Of a DNA stretch of 64,000 bases, positions 1 through 9,122 are shown piece after piece. Below the pieces are notes generated by a model. That model searched no databases. It saw only the letters and a list, made by a program, of their open reading frames with translations, and had not been told where the DNA came from. The stretch lies in NCBI GenBank assembly GCA_023439125.1, contig JAEXOU010000018.1, positions 28,101 to 92,100 of the forward strand, read 5' to 3'. Both the position numbers and the translations under genes were made by a program. This DNA comes from Bacillota bacterium. Its GTDB lineage: Bacteria > Bacillota > Clostridia > Lachnospirales > Lachnospiraceae. Numbering within the stretch: the first letter of the stretch is position 1; each line of letters starts with the position of its first letter.

Positions 1-874
1 CCACAACCTCAGCTAATTCACCTGCACTCAATGCGGATTCAGAATCTGTATCTACAACTCCAACAACCTCCATATTCAGTTGCTGCGCCAAATAAGCAAA
101 AGCATCATGAAAAATAACAATTTCTTTTCCAGCCGCCAATTGATATACATCTTGGAATTCTTCTTTTAATGCATTTACCTTATCACTGTAACTCTGTGCA
201 TTTTTTTTGTATGCATCTGCATTCGCTTTATCATATTCACTTAACTTGGAAGTAACTGACATAATTTGCTTTTGGTACAAATCCATATTCATCCAAACAT
301 GTCCATTGATATCGCTGTGATGATGATGTGAATCTACTTCCTCCTGAGCAGTTGCTGCATTACTTTCTTCATGCTCAGATTCTGTTGCTACATCGTCTCC
401 TTCGTGGTGAGACCCTGTTGCTGCATGGTCTTCTTCGTGGTTTCCCTCTGCCTCTTCATGGTCATGATCATGAGCAATGCCTTTTAAGAACTCGATGCCC
501 TCACTTGCATCGATTATCTTAAGTTCAGGATAGTTGTCAATAACACCCTCCATAAACTCTTCCATCTCACCACCATTTAAAATCACGATATCTGCATCTG
601 CTATTTCACGCATATCTTTCGTAGTGAGCTGATAGTCATGAACACAGCCTGTCTGATTTTCTGTTAAATTAACAACCCGAACTCTATCTACACCATCTAC
701 TAAATTTAGTGTTAAAACATACATTGGGTAAAAAGAGGTCAAAATTACGATTTCATCACTATCTTCATTCTCAACTGGATTTATGTTTTTTCCTCCAGCT
801 ATCTTAATAATTACAAAACTAATTAAACATAGTACTACCATAATTCCTACTAGGAATCCTGTCTTACGTTTCAT
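1..874 (-). CDS. Zinc/manganese ABC transporter substrate-binding protein (ZnuA/AdcA type), C-terminus cut off
   Basis: The reading frame starts at ATG 874 and runs off the left edge, so it lacks its C-terminus. The product begins MKRKTGFLVGIMVVLCLIS, a membrane anchor or signal segment without an obvious lipobox. It continues with ILTSFYPMYVLTLNL, typical of cluster A-I metal-binding proteins, and ILNGGEMEEF. A loop of about 60 residues rich in His, Glu and Asp (around residues 133-190) precedes GHVWMNM, which supplies a metal-ligand His in this family. FHDAFAYLAQQLNMEVVG follows near the edge. The family captures Zn or Mn outside the cell for an ABC permease, and the His-rich loop favours Zn. 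It lies 15 bases after the DUF368 gene and is probably co-transcribed with it. No permease or ATPase is visible; they may lie to the left. Confidence 0.85.
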   Translation of the reverse strand, partial: MKRKTGFLVGIMVVLCLISFVIIKIAGGKNINPVENEDSDEIVILTSFYPMYVLTLNLVDGVDRVRVVNLTENQTGCVHDYQLTTKDMREIADADIVILNGGEMEEFMEGVIDNYPELKIIDASEGIEFLKGIAHDHDHEEAEGNHEEDHAATGSHHEGDDVATESEHEESNAATAQEEVDSHHHHSDINGHVWMNMDLYQKQIMSVTSKLSEYDKANADAYKKNAQSYSDKVNALKEEFQDVYQLAAGKEIVIFHDAFAYLAQQLNMEVVGVVDTDSESALSAGELAEVV

Positions 875-889
875 TAACAATCACCATTA

Positions 890-1759
890 TTAACTTTCTA
901 CCGTACTTTTGTTTTCTCCTAAAAAGAATGCAAGAATAAATCCAACGCCAAAGGTAACGATACTTACAACGACACTACATACAGAGATTGTCGTAATATC
1001 AACACTCATGTAAACCGCAACTGGAGAAGCAACAATCAAACCTAAGATTGCGTAATAAGTCTTTCTTTCAGCATGAGTCAACAAAAACTCGACTCCTTTT
1101 GCTATGGCAAAAATCCCAACTATAACACCGATTCCAAATGGAAACAATGTACCGAATGCATGAAGTAACTCTTCTCCATTAAAAGAAGATATTGCGCTCG
1201 TACAACGATTAATCGTCTGAATAATAGGATTATAGTATCCAATCGTAAGCAAAATCATGGAACCACTAACCCCTGGAATCACCATCGTCGCGGATGCTAA
1301 TACCCCGATAAAGAATAATTTAATGACTTCGGTTACGGATAATTGTATCACTACTTCTGTTTCATCTTGTCCTAAAAATTGCAATCCTACAATCATAGCG
1401 AAAAACAAAAGAAAAAGCAATACTCCGATACCATCGATTCTTTTTCCTTTTACCTTTTTTAGAAGTATTGGCAATCCTCCAATAATTAATCCTACAAAAA
1501 GAGACGCTGTTTGTAATGGATATCTCTCAAACAGCGGTTCAATCATATAAGATAAACCAATAACTCCAATCACCATACCTATTGCATATGGCAATAAAGT
1601 AATAACACTTTTCTTTAGATGCTTCAATAGCCCCGTAATTGAGCCAATAATCTGATCATAGATTCCCATAGATACTGCCATCGTTCCACCACTGACACCT
1701 GGAATGATGTTGGCAATACCAATTAAAATTCCTTTTAAAATACTAAAAACTAACTTCAT
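890..1759 (-). CDS. DUF368 membrane protein, PopT-like undecaprenyl-phosphate translocase family
   Basis: A 289-residue, very hydrophobic protein with about eight to nine membrane segments. The family signature occurs twice, as NIIPGVSGGTMAVSMGIY near the N-terminus and MVIPGVSGSMILLTIGYY in the middle, which indicates an internal inverted repeat. DUF368 proteins have been assigned as recyclers that flip undecaprenyl phosphate back across the membrane (PopT). I infer the same role here from the motifs alone. ATG 1759 is preferred over ATG 1771 because a GGAG stands seven bases before it, while the upstream ATG has no ribosome site. The gene faces the same way as the metal-binding protein 15 bases downstream. 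The carrier lipid connects it in function to the polysaccharide operon nearby. Confidence 0.85.
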   Translation of the reverse strand: MKLVFSILKGILIGIANIIPGVSGGTMAVSMGIYDQIIGSITGLLKHLKKSVITLLPYAIGMVIGVIGLSYMIEPLFERYPLQTASLFVGLIIGGLPILLKKVKGKRIDGIGVLLFLLFFAMIVGLQFLGQDETEVVIQLSVTEVIKLFFIGVLASATMVIPGVSGSMILLTIGYYNPIIQTINRCTSAISSFNGEELLHAFGTLFPFGIGVIVGIFAIAKGVEFLLTHAERKTYYAILGLIVASPVAVYMSVDITTISVCSVVVSIVTFGVGFILAFFLGENKSTVES

Positions 1760-2007
1760 TGTATACTCCATTAAAAAAATTTACATTTAATTATACAATA
1801 AAGTGTTCCAATTATCTATTGTTTTATCATTTACTACAATTTTACTTTTTACATTTTAAATAAAGTTTCCATCTATCCTATATATGGCCCATAATAGATA
1901 CACAATATGAGAATGTGTTAGTATAACACTCTGTTACCCATATTCACAATCGTCATCCTTCAAAATAACTACATGATCCCACATAATCATTCAAAGCAAC
2001 CACAAGA
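1760..2007. other. Intergenic region at the 3' end of the polysaccharide operon
   Basis: AT-rich spacer between the DUF368 gene and the end of the surface polysaccharide operon. A small perfect hairpin, GTGTTA-gta-TAACAC at 1915-1929, has no T-run on either side, so it is a weak candidate terminator for the long operon. A TATAAT hexamer (minus strand, 1790-1795) could be the -10 of the DUF368 gene, but no convincing -35 is present. Confidence 0.4.
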
Positions 2008-3864
2008 TTATTCAACATCTTTGTAATGATAAGTATCAACAATTTCTGCTACTGCACGACGTATGTCATCTGGTTCCTCAATTACATAATCATAAAGATC
2101 ATCTAATTGTTGTAAAAATTTATTCTCATCAATTTGAATTGGTTTTCCGATATGAATTAATGAATTGGCTGTATCTTGCATCCCTTCTTCTTCCATGAGC
2201 AATTCTTCATACAGTTTCTCACCTGGTCGAAGCCCTGTAAAGGTTATTGCAATTTCTTCATTTGGCTCATAACCTGATAGTCGTATTAAGTTATTTGCTA
2301 AATCTAGAATCTTAACAGGTTCTCCCATATCCAGTACAAAGATTTCTCCACCTTTGGCATAGGCACCTGCTTGTAATACAAGTGATACTGCTTCAGGAAT
2401 TGTCATAAAATATCTTATAATATCTGGATGAGTTACCGTAACTGGTCCTCCCTCTAGAATCTGTTTCTTGAATAAAGGAATGACGCTGCCATTACTTCCA
2501 AGCACATTTCCAAATCGAACAGCTACAAATTCTGTATTAGAGCGCTTATTATACGTTTGTATTATCATCTCACAGATACGCTTTGTAGCTCCCATAATAT
2601 TTGTTGGATTGACAGCTTTATCAGTCGATATCATAACAAATTTCTTGACATTATACTTATCCGAAGCTTTTACAATCTTTAATGTGCCAAACACATTATT
2701 CTTGACTGCTTCATTTGGGCTTACTTCCATCAAAGGAACATGCTTGTGCGCAGCTGCATGATAAACAATCTCTGGTTGGTACTTCTCAAAAATCTGATTC
2801 ACTCGCTTCGTATTTCGCACAGAAGCTATTAGTACCACTAGATTCAACTCTGGGTGATCATGCTGTAATTCTTGTTGAATATCATATGCATTGTTCTCAT
2901 AAATATCGAGAATGATTAATTGTTTTGGTTTATGTGCAGCAATCTGACGACATAACTCAGAACCGATAGAACCACCTCCACCGGTTACCATGATAACTTT
3001 ATTTGTAACATATCCCATAATTGATTCTATATCAACCTTGATTGGATCTCGTCCTAATAAATCTTCTACTTCTACATCTCTTAACTTATCGGTGGTTACA
3101 TCACCATTCACAAGCTGGTAAATACCAGGTAAGATTTTCAGTTTGCAATCTGTTTCTTTACAGATTGTAACAATTTCTCTTATAATCTTTTTTGAAACTG
3201 TTGGCATTGCAATCGTGATTTCTGTGATACCATATTTTTCGACATTAACTAATATTGTATCACGATTACCAACGACACGGATGCCATGGATGTACTTACC
3301 AACCTTACTTAGGTCATCATCGATAATACATTTTACATTTTTATTAAGGTGATGGCTAGTCAGCATTTCTTTAATAATCATATTTCCTGCTTCACCAGCA
3401 CCAATAATCATAACATTCTCGCCTTGAGGGTCCGTTCTTCTTCTTATAAAGAGACGAATAGCTCGATATGCAATTCTGGAGGCGGCTGTAAAGCCAATAA
3501 GAAAGAGTCCGTATAGTATGTAATAGCTTCTTGGCATATTCATATCTAGGATTTTAAATCCTACATATTGTATAGAAGAAATAACAATTCCTGACATTAC
3601 AATATTTTCAAGTTCAACTACTCCAATAAATCGCCACATGCTATGATAAAGCCTAAATATAAAATATACGACCAAGACAGTACACAGACTAATTGGCATA
3701 TACCTCCACAATCGATCAAGAAACTCTTTTGGTACATTATTGATTCGAAAATCAAATCTTATTAATAATGCAATACAACTGGTTAAAATGGCTATACCAC
3801 AATCCAACATAACCATAAAGATTCTTCTTATCGCTAATTTCTTATTTTCCTTCTTTTTCTCCAT
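2008..3864 (-). CDS. CapD/FlaA1/WbpM-type NDP-sugar 4,6-dehydratase with membrane-anchoring N-terminus
   Basis: A 618-residue protein of the long-form family. Four membrane helices lie in roughly residues 14-130, then a Rossmann-like segment (MIIGAGEAGNMIIKEML), then the catalytic SDR domain with nucleotide-binding VTGGGGSIGSELCRQI. The active-site stretch is STDKAVNPTNIMGATKR, where Met replaces the usual SDR Tyr. That substitution is normal for membrane-bound FlaA1/PglF/WbpM proteins. The family converts UDP-GlcNAc to the 4-keto-6-deoxy sugar. It is the last gene of the operon. With the aminotransferase at 21784 and the GNAT acetyltransferase at 21227 it could make a 4-acetamido-trideoxy sugar of the bacillosamine type; this pairing is an inference. 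Confidence 0.9.
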   Translation of the reverse strand: MEKKKENKKLAIRRIFMVMLDCGIAILTSCIALLIRFDFRINNVPKEFLDRLWRYMPISLCTVLVVYFIFRLYHSMWRFIGVVELENIVMSGIVISSIQYVGFKILDMNMPRSYYILYGLFLIGFTAASRIAYRAIRLFIRRRTDPQGENVMIIGAGEAGNMIIKEMLTSHHLNKNVKCIIDDDLSKVGKYIHGIRVVGNRDTILVNVEKYGITEITIAMPTVSKKIIREIVTICKETDCKLKILPGIYQLVNGDVTTDKLRDVEVEDLLGRDPIKVDIESIMGYVTNKVIMVTGGGGSIGSELCRQIAAHKPKQLIILDIYENNAYDIQQELQHDHPELNLVVLIASVRNTKRVNQIFEKYQPEIVYHAAAHKHVPLMEVSPNEAVKNNVFGTLKIVKASDKYNVKKFVMISTDKAVNPTNIMGATKRICEMIIQTYNKRSNTEFVAVRFGNVLGSNGSVIPLFKKQILEGGPVTVTHPDIIRYFMTIPEAVSLVLQAGAYAKGGEIFVLDMGEPVKILDLANNLIRLSGYEPNEEIAITFTGLRPGEKLYEELLMEEEGMQDTANSLIHIGKPIQIDENKFLQQLDDLYDYVIEEPDDIRRAVAEIVDTYHYKDVE

Positions 3865-3937
3865 GGATTACCTCTTTATTGCAATCTAAATTCTGATTTA
3901 GTATATCATATTTTGGTTCATTTAGCAAACTATGTCA

Positions 3938-5098
3938 TTAGTGAGTATCACTTATTGTCATGTAAATATCGCGCATCTTCCCCTGTACAACTTCGATATC
4001 AAATTTTCTAATATATTGATAGTTCATATCTCCAATTTTATACCTTTGTCGTTTATGGGTGACCAGATTTTGAATAGCCTTCGTAATTGCGTCTACACTA
4101 TCAGGGTTAACAAGATATTTTTTTGAACTGTTTTCAAGAAGATCTGTATTTCCCCTTATTTTACTTGCAACTACTGGAAGTCCAGATGCCATAGCTTCCA
4201 TCAAAGCTACAGAAAGTCCTTCACGATACGATGGAAAGACAAATATATCTGCTGCAGTACATAACTCTGATACATCATTTCTAAATCCTAATAAATGAAC
4301 TCTATCCTCTAATCCTAATTCTTGAATTAGTTTAACATACTGCTCATTTAGCTCACCAACTCCACACAGAATATAATGAATATGTTTATTTTTTAACTTT
4401 GCTAAACTTTTAATTACTACAATATGATTTTTGTTCTCATTTAGTTCTCCAACTGATAATAACAATATATCTGCATCTAGTATTCCTAGTTCCTCTCGTT
4501 TTTGTGAACGAATAGATTTCTTTTCCTCTCGTTTACCAAATCGTTTCACATCAATTCCAATACCTGGTGTATAGTAAACTTTTTTTGCATGAAGATGAGT
4601 ATGCGCAAATTCAAAATCTTCGATATTAATTGTTATTAATATATCTGTTAACCATGAGCAAACCCATTCAATTGGATAGTATATCAACCAGTTTTTTTTT
4701 GGTGCTCCCTTAAAAAAATGAAAACCATGAGCCGTATAAATCACTTTCGTCCTAGTAAATAGTCCAACTAATCTTCCTGCTACGCCACCAATTGGGGAAT
4801 GACAATGAATAAATTCATACCTATGCTTTTTTAATATATTTTTTACTTGAGATATTGCTTTTATATTATCTCCAAGCTTCATTATATCTCGTGCAAAATC
4901 AATCTGAAAGCATTGTACATTCATCTTATTTAATTTATTCTTTAACTCATTAATTACTATTGGTGAACAAGTATTTCCATTAATAAAGTTACATGCAACA
5001 TCTACCTGATATCCCATAGAAATAAGTAATTCAATGTTAGGAATATTAAATTGGTCAATCATTGATGCTACTGAAGCTAACATTAGTACTCGTTTCAT
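3938..5098 (-). CDS. Glycosyltransferase family 4 (GT-B fold)
   Basis: A 386-residue GT-B enzyme. The N-terminal half has FIHCHSPIGGVAGRL and KVIYTAHGFHFFKG, typical of EpsD/CapM-like transferases. The C-terminal half carries LSVGELNENKNH, VHLLGFRNDVSELC and the donor-binding FPSYREGLSVALMEAMASG, which contains the E-x7-E retaining motif. No membrane segments are seen, so it is probably cytoplasmic and membrane-associated. It would add one sugar to the lipid-linked repeat unit. It lies 73 bases before the CapD-like gene and 54 bases after galE, inside the operon. Donor and acceptor cannot be told from sequence. Confidence 0.9.
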   Translation of the reverse strand: MKRVLMLASVASMIDQFNIPNIELLISMGYQVDVACNFINGNTCSPIVINELKNKLNKMNVQCFQIDFARDIMKLGDNIKAISQVKNILKKHRYEFIHCHSPIGGVAGRLVGLFTRTKVIYTAHGFHFFKGAPKKNWLIYYPIEWVCSWLTDILITINIEDFEFAHTHLHAKKVYYTPGIGIDVKRFGKREEKKSIRSQKREELGILDADILLLSVGELNENKNHIVVIKSLAKLKNKHIHYILCGVGELNEQYVKLIQELGLEDRVHLLGFRNDVSELCTAADIFVFPSYREGLSVALMEAMASGLPVVASKIRGNTDLLENSSKKYLVNPDSVDAITKAIQNLVTHKRQRYKIGDMNYQYIRKFDIEVVQGKMRDIYMTISDTH

Positions 5099-5152
5099 AT
5101 GTTTACCTTTCTATCCACTCATTTGACTTGATCTCATATCCTTGGTCTACAA

Positions 5153-6172
5153 CTATAATGTTTGAAATCCATTTGGGTTCATTTTTTGCCACCTCCATGA
5201 ATCTCTACACATCTCTACAATTCCGTATTCCGTAACCCATCCAAGTTCTTCTGCTGCCTTAGTTGCATCTGCATAATTAATAGCGACATCGCCTGATCTT
5301 CGTTGTTTTATATCATATGGAATGGATACTCCATTTACTCGTTCAAACGTATGAACGACATCGAGAACACTATAACCTTTTCCAGTCCCAAGATTATATA
5401 TTTTAAGTCCTGGTTTTTGGTTTAACTTCTCAACTGCTTTTACATGTCCTTTAGCTAAATCAACTACATGAATATAATCTCTAACTCCAGTACCATCTAC
5501 CGTGTCATAATCATTCCCATAGATATTAAGTCTCTCACGTTTTCCAACTGCTACCTGAGTTATGTATGGCATCAAATTGTTTGGTATTCCATTTGGACAT
5601 TCACCAATCATACCACTCTTATGAGCACCAATTGGATTAAAATATCTTAAAATGATAACATTCCAAGAGATATCTGATTTATATAAATCTGTTAAAATTT
5701 GCTCCAACATAACTTTTGTCTGACCATATGGATTTGTGATTTCTCCTTTTGGACTCTCTTCATTCACAGGCACATGTTTAGGAACTCCATATACAGTAGC
5801 TGATGAGCTAAAAACTATATTATTAACATGATAGGCTCTCATCGTCTCAAGTAAAGTTAATGTTCCTGAAACATTATTTCTATAATATTCTAATGGCTTT
5901 TCAACTGATTCGGCTACCGCTTTTAATGCAGCAAAATGTATTACTGACTCGATTGTATTTGATTGGAATATTTTTTTAAGAATATCTGTATCTTGTATAT
6001 CCCCCTTAAAAAAATTTACTTTTTTTCCAGTTATCTTCTCAACACGGTACAATGATTCTATACTAGAATTTGAAAGGTTGTCCAACACTACAACATCATA
6101 TCCATTTGATAAAAGTTCAAGTACGGTATGACTACCTATGTATCCAGCGCCACCCGTTACTAATATTGACAT
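5153..6172 (-). CDS. galE: UDP-glucose 4-epimerase
   Basis: A 339-residue extended SDR close to full GalE length. NAD binding is GGAGYIGSHT at the N-terminus. The catalytic Ser lies in FSSSATVYG and the Tyr-Lys pair in NPYGQTK. The family-specific ILRYFNPIGAHKSGMIGE and DGTGVRDYIHVVDLA follow. It interconverts UDP-glucose and UDP-galactose in the cytoplasm. It sits between rfbD and a glycosyltransferase, so it likely supplies UDP-Gal (or UDP-GalNAc) for the polysaccharide. The GGAAAGG upstream of ATG 6172 supports the start. Confidence 0.95.
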   Translation of the reverse strand: MSILVTGGAGYIGSHTVLELLSNGYDVVVLDNLSNSSIESLYRVEKITGKKVNFFKGDIQDTDILKKIFQSNTIESVIHFAALKAVAESVEKPLEYYRNNVSGTLTLLETMRAYHVNNIVFSSSATVYGVPKHVPVNEESPKGEITNPYGQTKVMLEQILTDLYKSDISWNVIILRYFNPIGAHKSGMIGECPNGIPNNLMPYITQVAVGKRERLNIYGNDYDTVDGTGVRDYIHVVDLAKGHVKAVEKLNQKPGLKIYNLGTGKGYSVLDVVHTFERVNGVSIPYDIKQRRSGDVAINYADATKAAEELGWVTEYGIVEMCRDSWRWQKMNPNGFQTL

Positions 6173-6193
6173 ATATTATTCCTTTCCGCCATT

Positions 6194-7474
6194 TTATGCT
6201 TCCATTTTATTTAACTCTTCCAAATATCTTCCTAGAGCATCCTTCCAATCTGGTAAGAGTTTAAATCCATTCTCCTCAAGCTTACTTTTGTCTAATCTGC
6301 TATTAGCAGGTCTTGTTGCTCTATTTATACCATATTCTTCAGAGCTCACAGGTAATACCGTTGTAGGTAGACCCGCTTGTCGAAATATCTCGCATGCAAA
6401 ATCATACCAACTAATATAGCCGCCTTCATTTGTCGCATTATAGTATCCATACTTTTCCGTAGCAATCATTTCAATAAGAAGATGTGCTAAATCTTTCATA
6501 TACATAGGTGTCCCTATTTGGTCATTCACTACTCGTACAGTATTATACTTTTTCCCTATATCTAACATAGCTTTCACAAAATTCTTTCCACTAATTCCAT
6601 ATGCCCATGACGTACGTACAATAAAATAATTACTTAAAGTCTGAGATACCACTAGCTCACCTTCTAGCTTTGTCTTCCCATAGACATTCAATGCCCCAAA
6701 TTCCTTAGAGTCAGCCTTCCATGGCTCACTACCTGTACCATCAAAAACATAATCCGTACTAATATATACCATCTTACAACCTATTTTAGCACAAGCATTA
6801 GCAATATTCTGCGTTCCATCTACATTTGTTGCGTGTACAATATCCATCCTAGATTTATCCTCTGCCTGATCTACTGCATTCCAGGCCGCGCAATGAATAA
6901 CAACATCCGGATTAATCTCTGTAATAACTTCATTAACATCTTCAGCGTCCATAATGTTTAATGAGATATATGGCATTTCAGTTACAGGACTTTTATCCTT
7001 AATTCCCTGATAATTCTCACCTAAATCTGTTCCTATGCCGTAATAACCACACTCATAAAGGCGATTCATAACATCGTGTCCTAACTGTCCCGCCACACCT
7101 GTTACAAATACTTTCGTGTCCTTATGTTCTTTTAATTTCAATGAATCTTTTACTATTGAAATGCTACTATGTTTTATTGAATGAATGGATAACAAAGAGT
7201 TTTCTTCATTGGCCATTTCTTCTATCAGTTTCTCAACTTCATTACATGCAGACTCTGTATCGCAATTATCGGGACATGCAAATTCTATAATACATTCATT
7301 GATATAATACAATGCTGGAAAATCGGAGACATAAGTTTTCTTATCAAGAATACACCATATATCCACCAAATGATACTTTGTATTTTCAAACAAACACTGT
7401 ATCCTTTTTTCAATTATCTCTTTATCAAATTCCTCTTTCTTAGTAAACTCAAAATCTACTTTAAAACCTTTCAC
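6194..7474 (-). CDS. rfbD: dTDP-4-dehydrorhamnose reductase (RfbD/RmlD) with an extra N-terminal domain
   Basis: The C-terminal 300 residues are RmlD: FVTGVAGQLGHDVMNRLYEC, the catalytic ISTDYVFDG and NVYGKTKLEGE, then VRTSWAYG. It reduces dTDP-4-keto-L-rhamnose to dTDP-L-rhamnose with NAD(P)H. Unusually, about 125 residues precede the Rossmann domain (acidic/lysine-rich, with YHLVDIWCIL and FACPDNCDTESAC). Typical RmlD is only about 280-300 residues, so this is a fusion with an unrecognised domain. I choose GTG 7474 because AGGGGGG stands eight bases before it; ATG 7492 has no ribosome site but would add only six residues. It lies 22 bases before galE and follows rfbC. Confidence 0.88.
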   Translation of the reverse strand: MKGFKVDFEFTKKEEFDKEIIEKRIQCLFENTKYHLVDIWCILDKKTYVSDFPALYYINECIIEFACPDNCDTESACNEVEKLIEEMANEENSLLSIHSIKHSSISIVKDSLKLKEHKDTKVFVTGVAGQLGHDVMNRLYECGYYGIGTDLGENYQGIKDKSPVTEMPYISLNIMDAEDVNEVITEINPDVVIHCAAWNAVDQAEDKSRMDIVHATNVDGTQNIANACAKIGCKMVYISTDYVFDGTGSEPWKADSKEFGALNVYGKTKLEGELVVSQTLSNYFIVRTSWAYGISGKNFVKAMLDIGKKYNTVRVVNDQIGTPMYMKDLAHLLIEMIATEKYGYYNATNEGGYISWYDFACEIFRQAGLPTTVLPVSSEEYGINRATRPANSRLDKSKLEENGFKLLPDWKDALGRYLEELNKMEA

Positions 7475-7514
7475 CTCGAATGCCCCCCTCATATATTGCT
7501 ATATCTATCTACAT

Positions 7515-8117
7515 CTAAAATTTGAACGTATCGCTTAAACCAAGCCACTTTTGATCCTTATCACTCAAATTTAATTTTGTTCCATCCAGCATAGCAAACC
7601 CCTCACTAGATGCTGTTCCTTGATATTCTCCAACTATGCCTGGCCACTTGATTCCAATTTCGGGATCATTCCACGCTAAGCCACCTTCGTCTCCTGGATG
7701 ATAAAAGTCTGTAACTTTATAACAGAACTCTGCTGTATCAGATAATACTAAAAATCCATGCGCAAAACCCTCTGAAACATAAAACTGTTTCTTGTTTTCT
7801 TCAGTCAATTCCACTCCATACCACTTTCCATAAGTCTCGCTATCAGCTCGAAGATCAACTGCTACGTCAAAGACAGCTCCCTTAATTACTCTTACAAGCT
7901 TTCCTTGAGGAAACTCCTTTTGAAAATGAAGTCCTCGAAGTACACCCTTTCTAGACATACTTTGATTATCTTGAACAAAAACCATATCTAGTCCGGCTTC
8001 CTGCATGTCCTTTTGGTTATAAGTTTCTATAAAATATCCTCGGTTATCACCATGTATGGCTGGTTCAATAACATACAATCCTTTTATTGGCGCTTCAGTT
8101 ACTTTAATTTGCCCCAT
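7515..8117 (-). CDS. rfbC: dTDP-4-dehydrorhamnose 3,5-epimerase
   Basis: A 200-residue cupin enzyme of normal RmlC length. Visible motifs are HGDNRGYFIETYN, FVQDNQSMSRKGVLRGLHFQ with the catalytic His, VRVIKGAVFDVAVDLR and YVSEGFAHGFLVLSD. It epimerises C3 and C5 of dTDP-4-keto-6-deoxyglucose ahead of RfbD. The start is well set by GGAGG eight bases before ATG 8117. It sits directly before rfbD in the operon, and rfbA lies 17 kb upstream in the same transcript. The expected 4,6-dehydratase rfbB is not in this window. Confidence 0.95.
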   Translation of the reverse strand: MGQIKVTEAPIKGLYVIEPAIHGDNRGYFIETYNQKDMQEAGLDMVFVQDNQSMSRKGVLRGLHFQKEFPQGKLVRVIKGAVFDVAVDLRADSETYGKWYGVELTEENKKQFYVSEGFAHGFLVLSDTAEFCYKVTDFYHPGDEGGLAWNDPEIGIKWPGIVGEYQGTASSEGFAMLDGTKLNLSDKDQKWLGLSDTFKF

Positions 8118-8129
8118 TATATAAGCCTC

Positions 8130-9086
8130 CTAATTTGTAATTTGAATAACTCTTCGAACTTTCTCAACAGCGGCAAAAAATCCTTCATATTCTTCAGGTT
8201 TCCATCTTTCTCTTATACGTTGTTGAACACCTGCTGGTCCTATTACAGATGGTACTGATAATGCCACATCTCTAACTCCATGTTCGCCTTGTAAACGAGA
8301 TGATACAGAAGCTATCGTTGGTTTCATATTAATTACAGCATCTGCAATACAACAAACACAGGTTGCTATGCCATAATGTGTTCTGTCTTTTGCTTTAATA
8401 ATTGCAGCTCCCATATTACGAGTTTTTTCAGTAAGCATGTTTTTAATATCATCATTCCATGAAATATTCACATCATTGCAATACTCCTCAATTGGTATTC
8501 CACCAATCGTTATTCTACTCCATACCGGTACTTGATTGTCTCCATGTTCGCCTACCAAATATCCATTTATAACTCCTGTTTGTAATTCAACATAATCTGC
8601 AATACTTCTGATAAATCGTGAGGTATCTAAAATACACCCAGATCCAAATACCATACCATTGGGTAACCCCATCCATTCATCTACTTTATATGTTAACACA
8701 TCCACAGGGTTAGAAATAACTAAGATGACACCTCGGGTATAGTACTGTTTGATTGATTCAACAACAGTATGCATTGTTTTTACATTATCATTTGTAAGGT
8801 CAAGCCTCGTTTCTAATGCTCTTCTGTTTCGTCCAGCAGTAATCACAATCAAGTCGCAATCAGCACAATCAGAATAGTCTCCAGCATATAAATCCGTTGT
8901 TCCCATAATAGGCAAACCATGACGTATATCCCATGCCTCACCTTCTGCTTTTTCTTTATTAATATCTATTAATACGACTTCTCTTGCAATATCTCTAATA
9001 GCAAGCGCATAAGCAATCGATGAACCTACGAATCCTGCTCCAATAATAGCTACTTTTCGTGTTCCAATTTTAATCTTGCTCCTCAA
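8130..9086 (-). CDS. LDH/MDH-family 2-hydroxyacid dehydrogenase with altered specificity loop
   Basis: A 318-residue member of the L-lactate/malate dehydrogenase family. NAD binding is IIGAGFVGSSIAYAL. The catalytic His is in GEHGDNQVPVWS and the substrate Arg in GCILDTSRF. The active-site loop reads AGRNRRALETRLDL where typical LDH has an AG-x-x-QKPGETRLDL pattern. The Gln that gives lactate specificity (Q102) is Arg here, as in malate dehydrogenases, and the following Pro-Gly is Ala-Leu. The substrate is therefore open, and a housekeeping lactate role is doubtful given its place between luxC and rfbC. The start is TTG 9086, eight bases after GGGGG; no nearby ATG is in frame. Confidence 0.82.
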   Translation of the reverse strand: MRSKIKIGTRKVAIIGAGFVGSSIAYALAIRDIAREVVLIDINKEKAEGEAWDIRHGLPIMGTTDLYAGDYSDCADCDLIVITAGRNRRALETRLDLTNDNVKTMHTVVESIKQYYTRGVILVISNPVDVLTYKVDEWMGLPNGMVFGSGCILDTSRFIRSIADYVELQTGVINGYLVGEHGDNQVPVWSRITIGGIPIEEYCNDVNISWNDDIKNMLTEKTRNMGAAIIKAKDRTHYGIATCVCCIADAVINMKPTIASVSSRLQGEHGVRDVALSVPSVIGPAGVQQRIRERWKPEEYEGFFAAVEKVRRVIQITN

Positions 9087-9122
9087 TGTATGTTCCCCCT
9101 GGCTATATATAAATACAAACCT

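Noticed and set aside
328..522. Leu/His-rich plus-strand open frame
   Set aside because: It is the antisense of the His/Glu-rich loop of the metal-binding protein and has no start signal.
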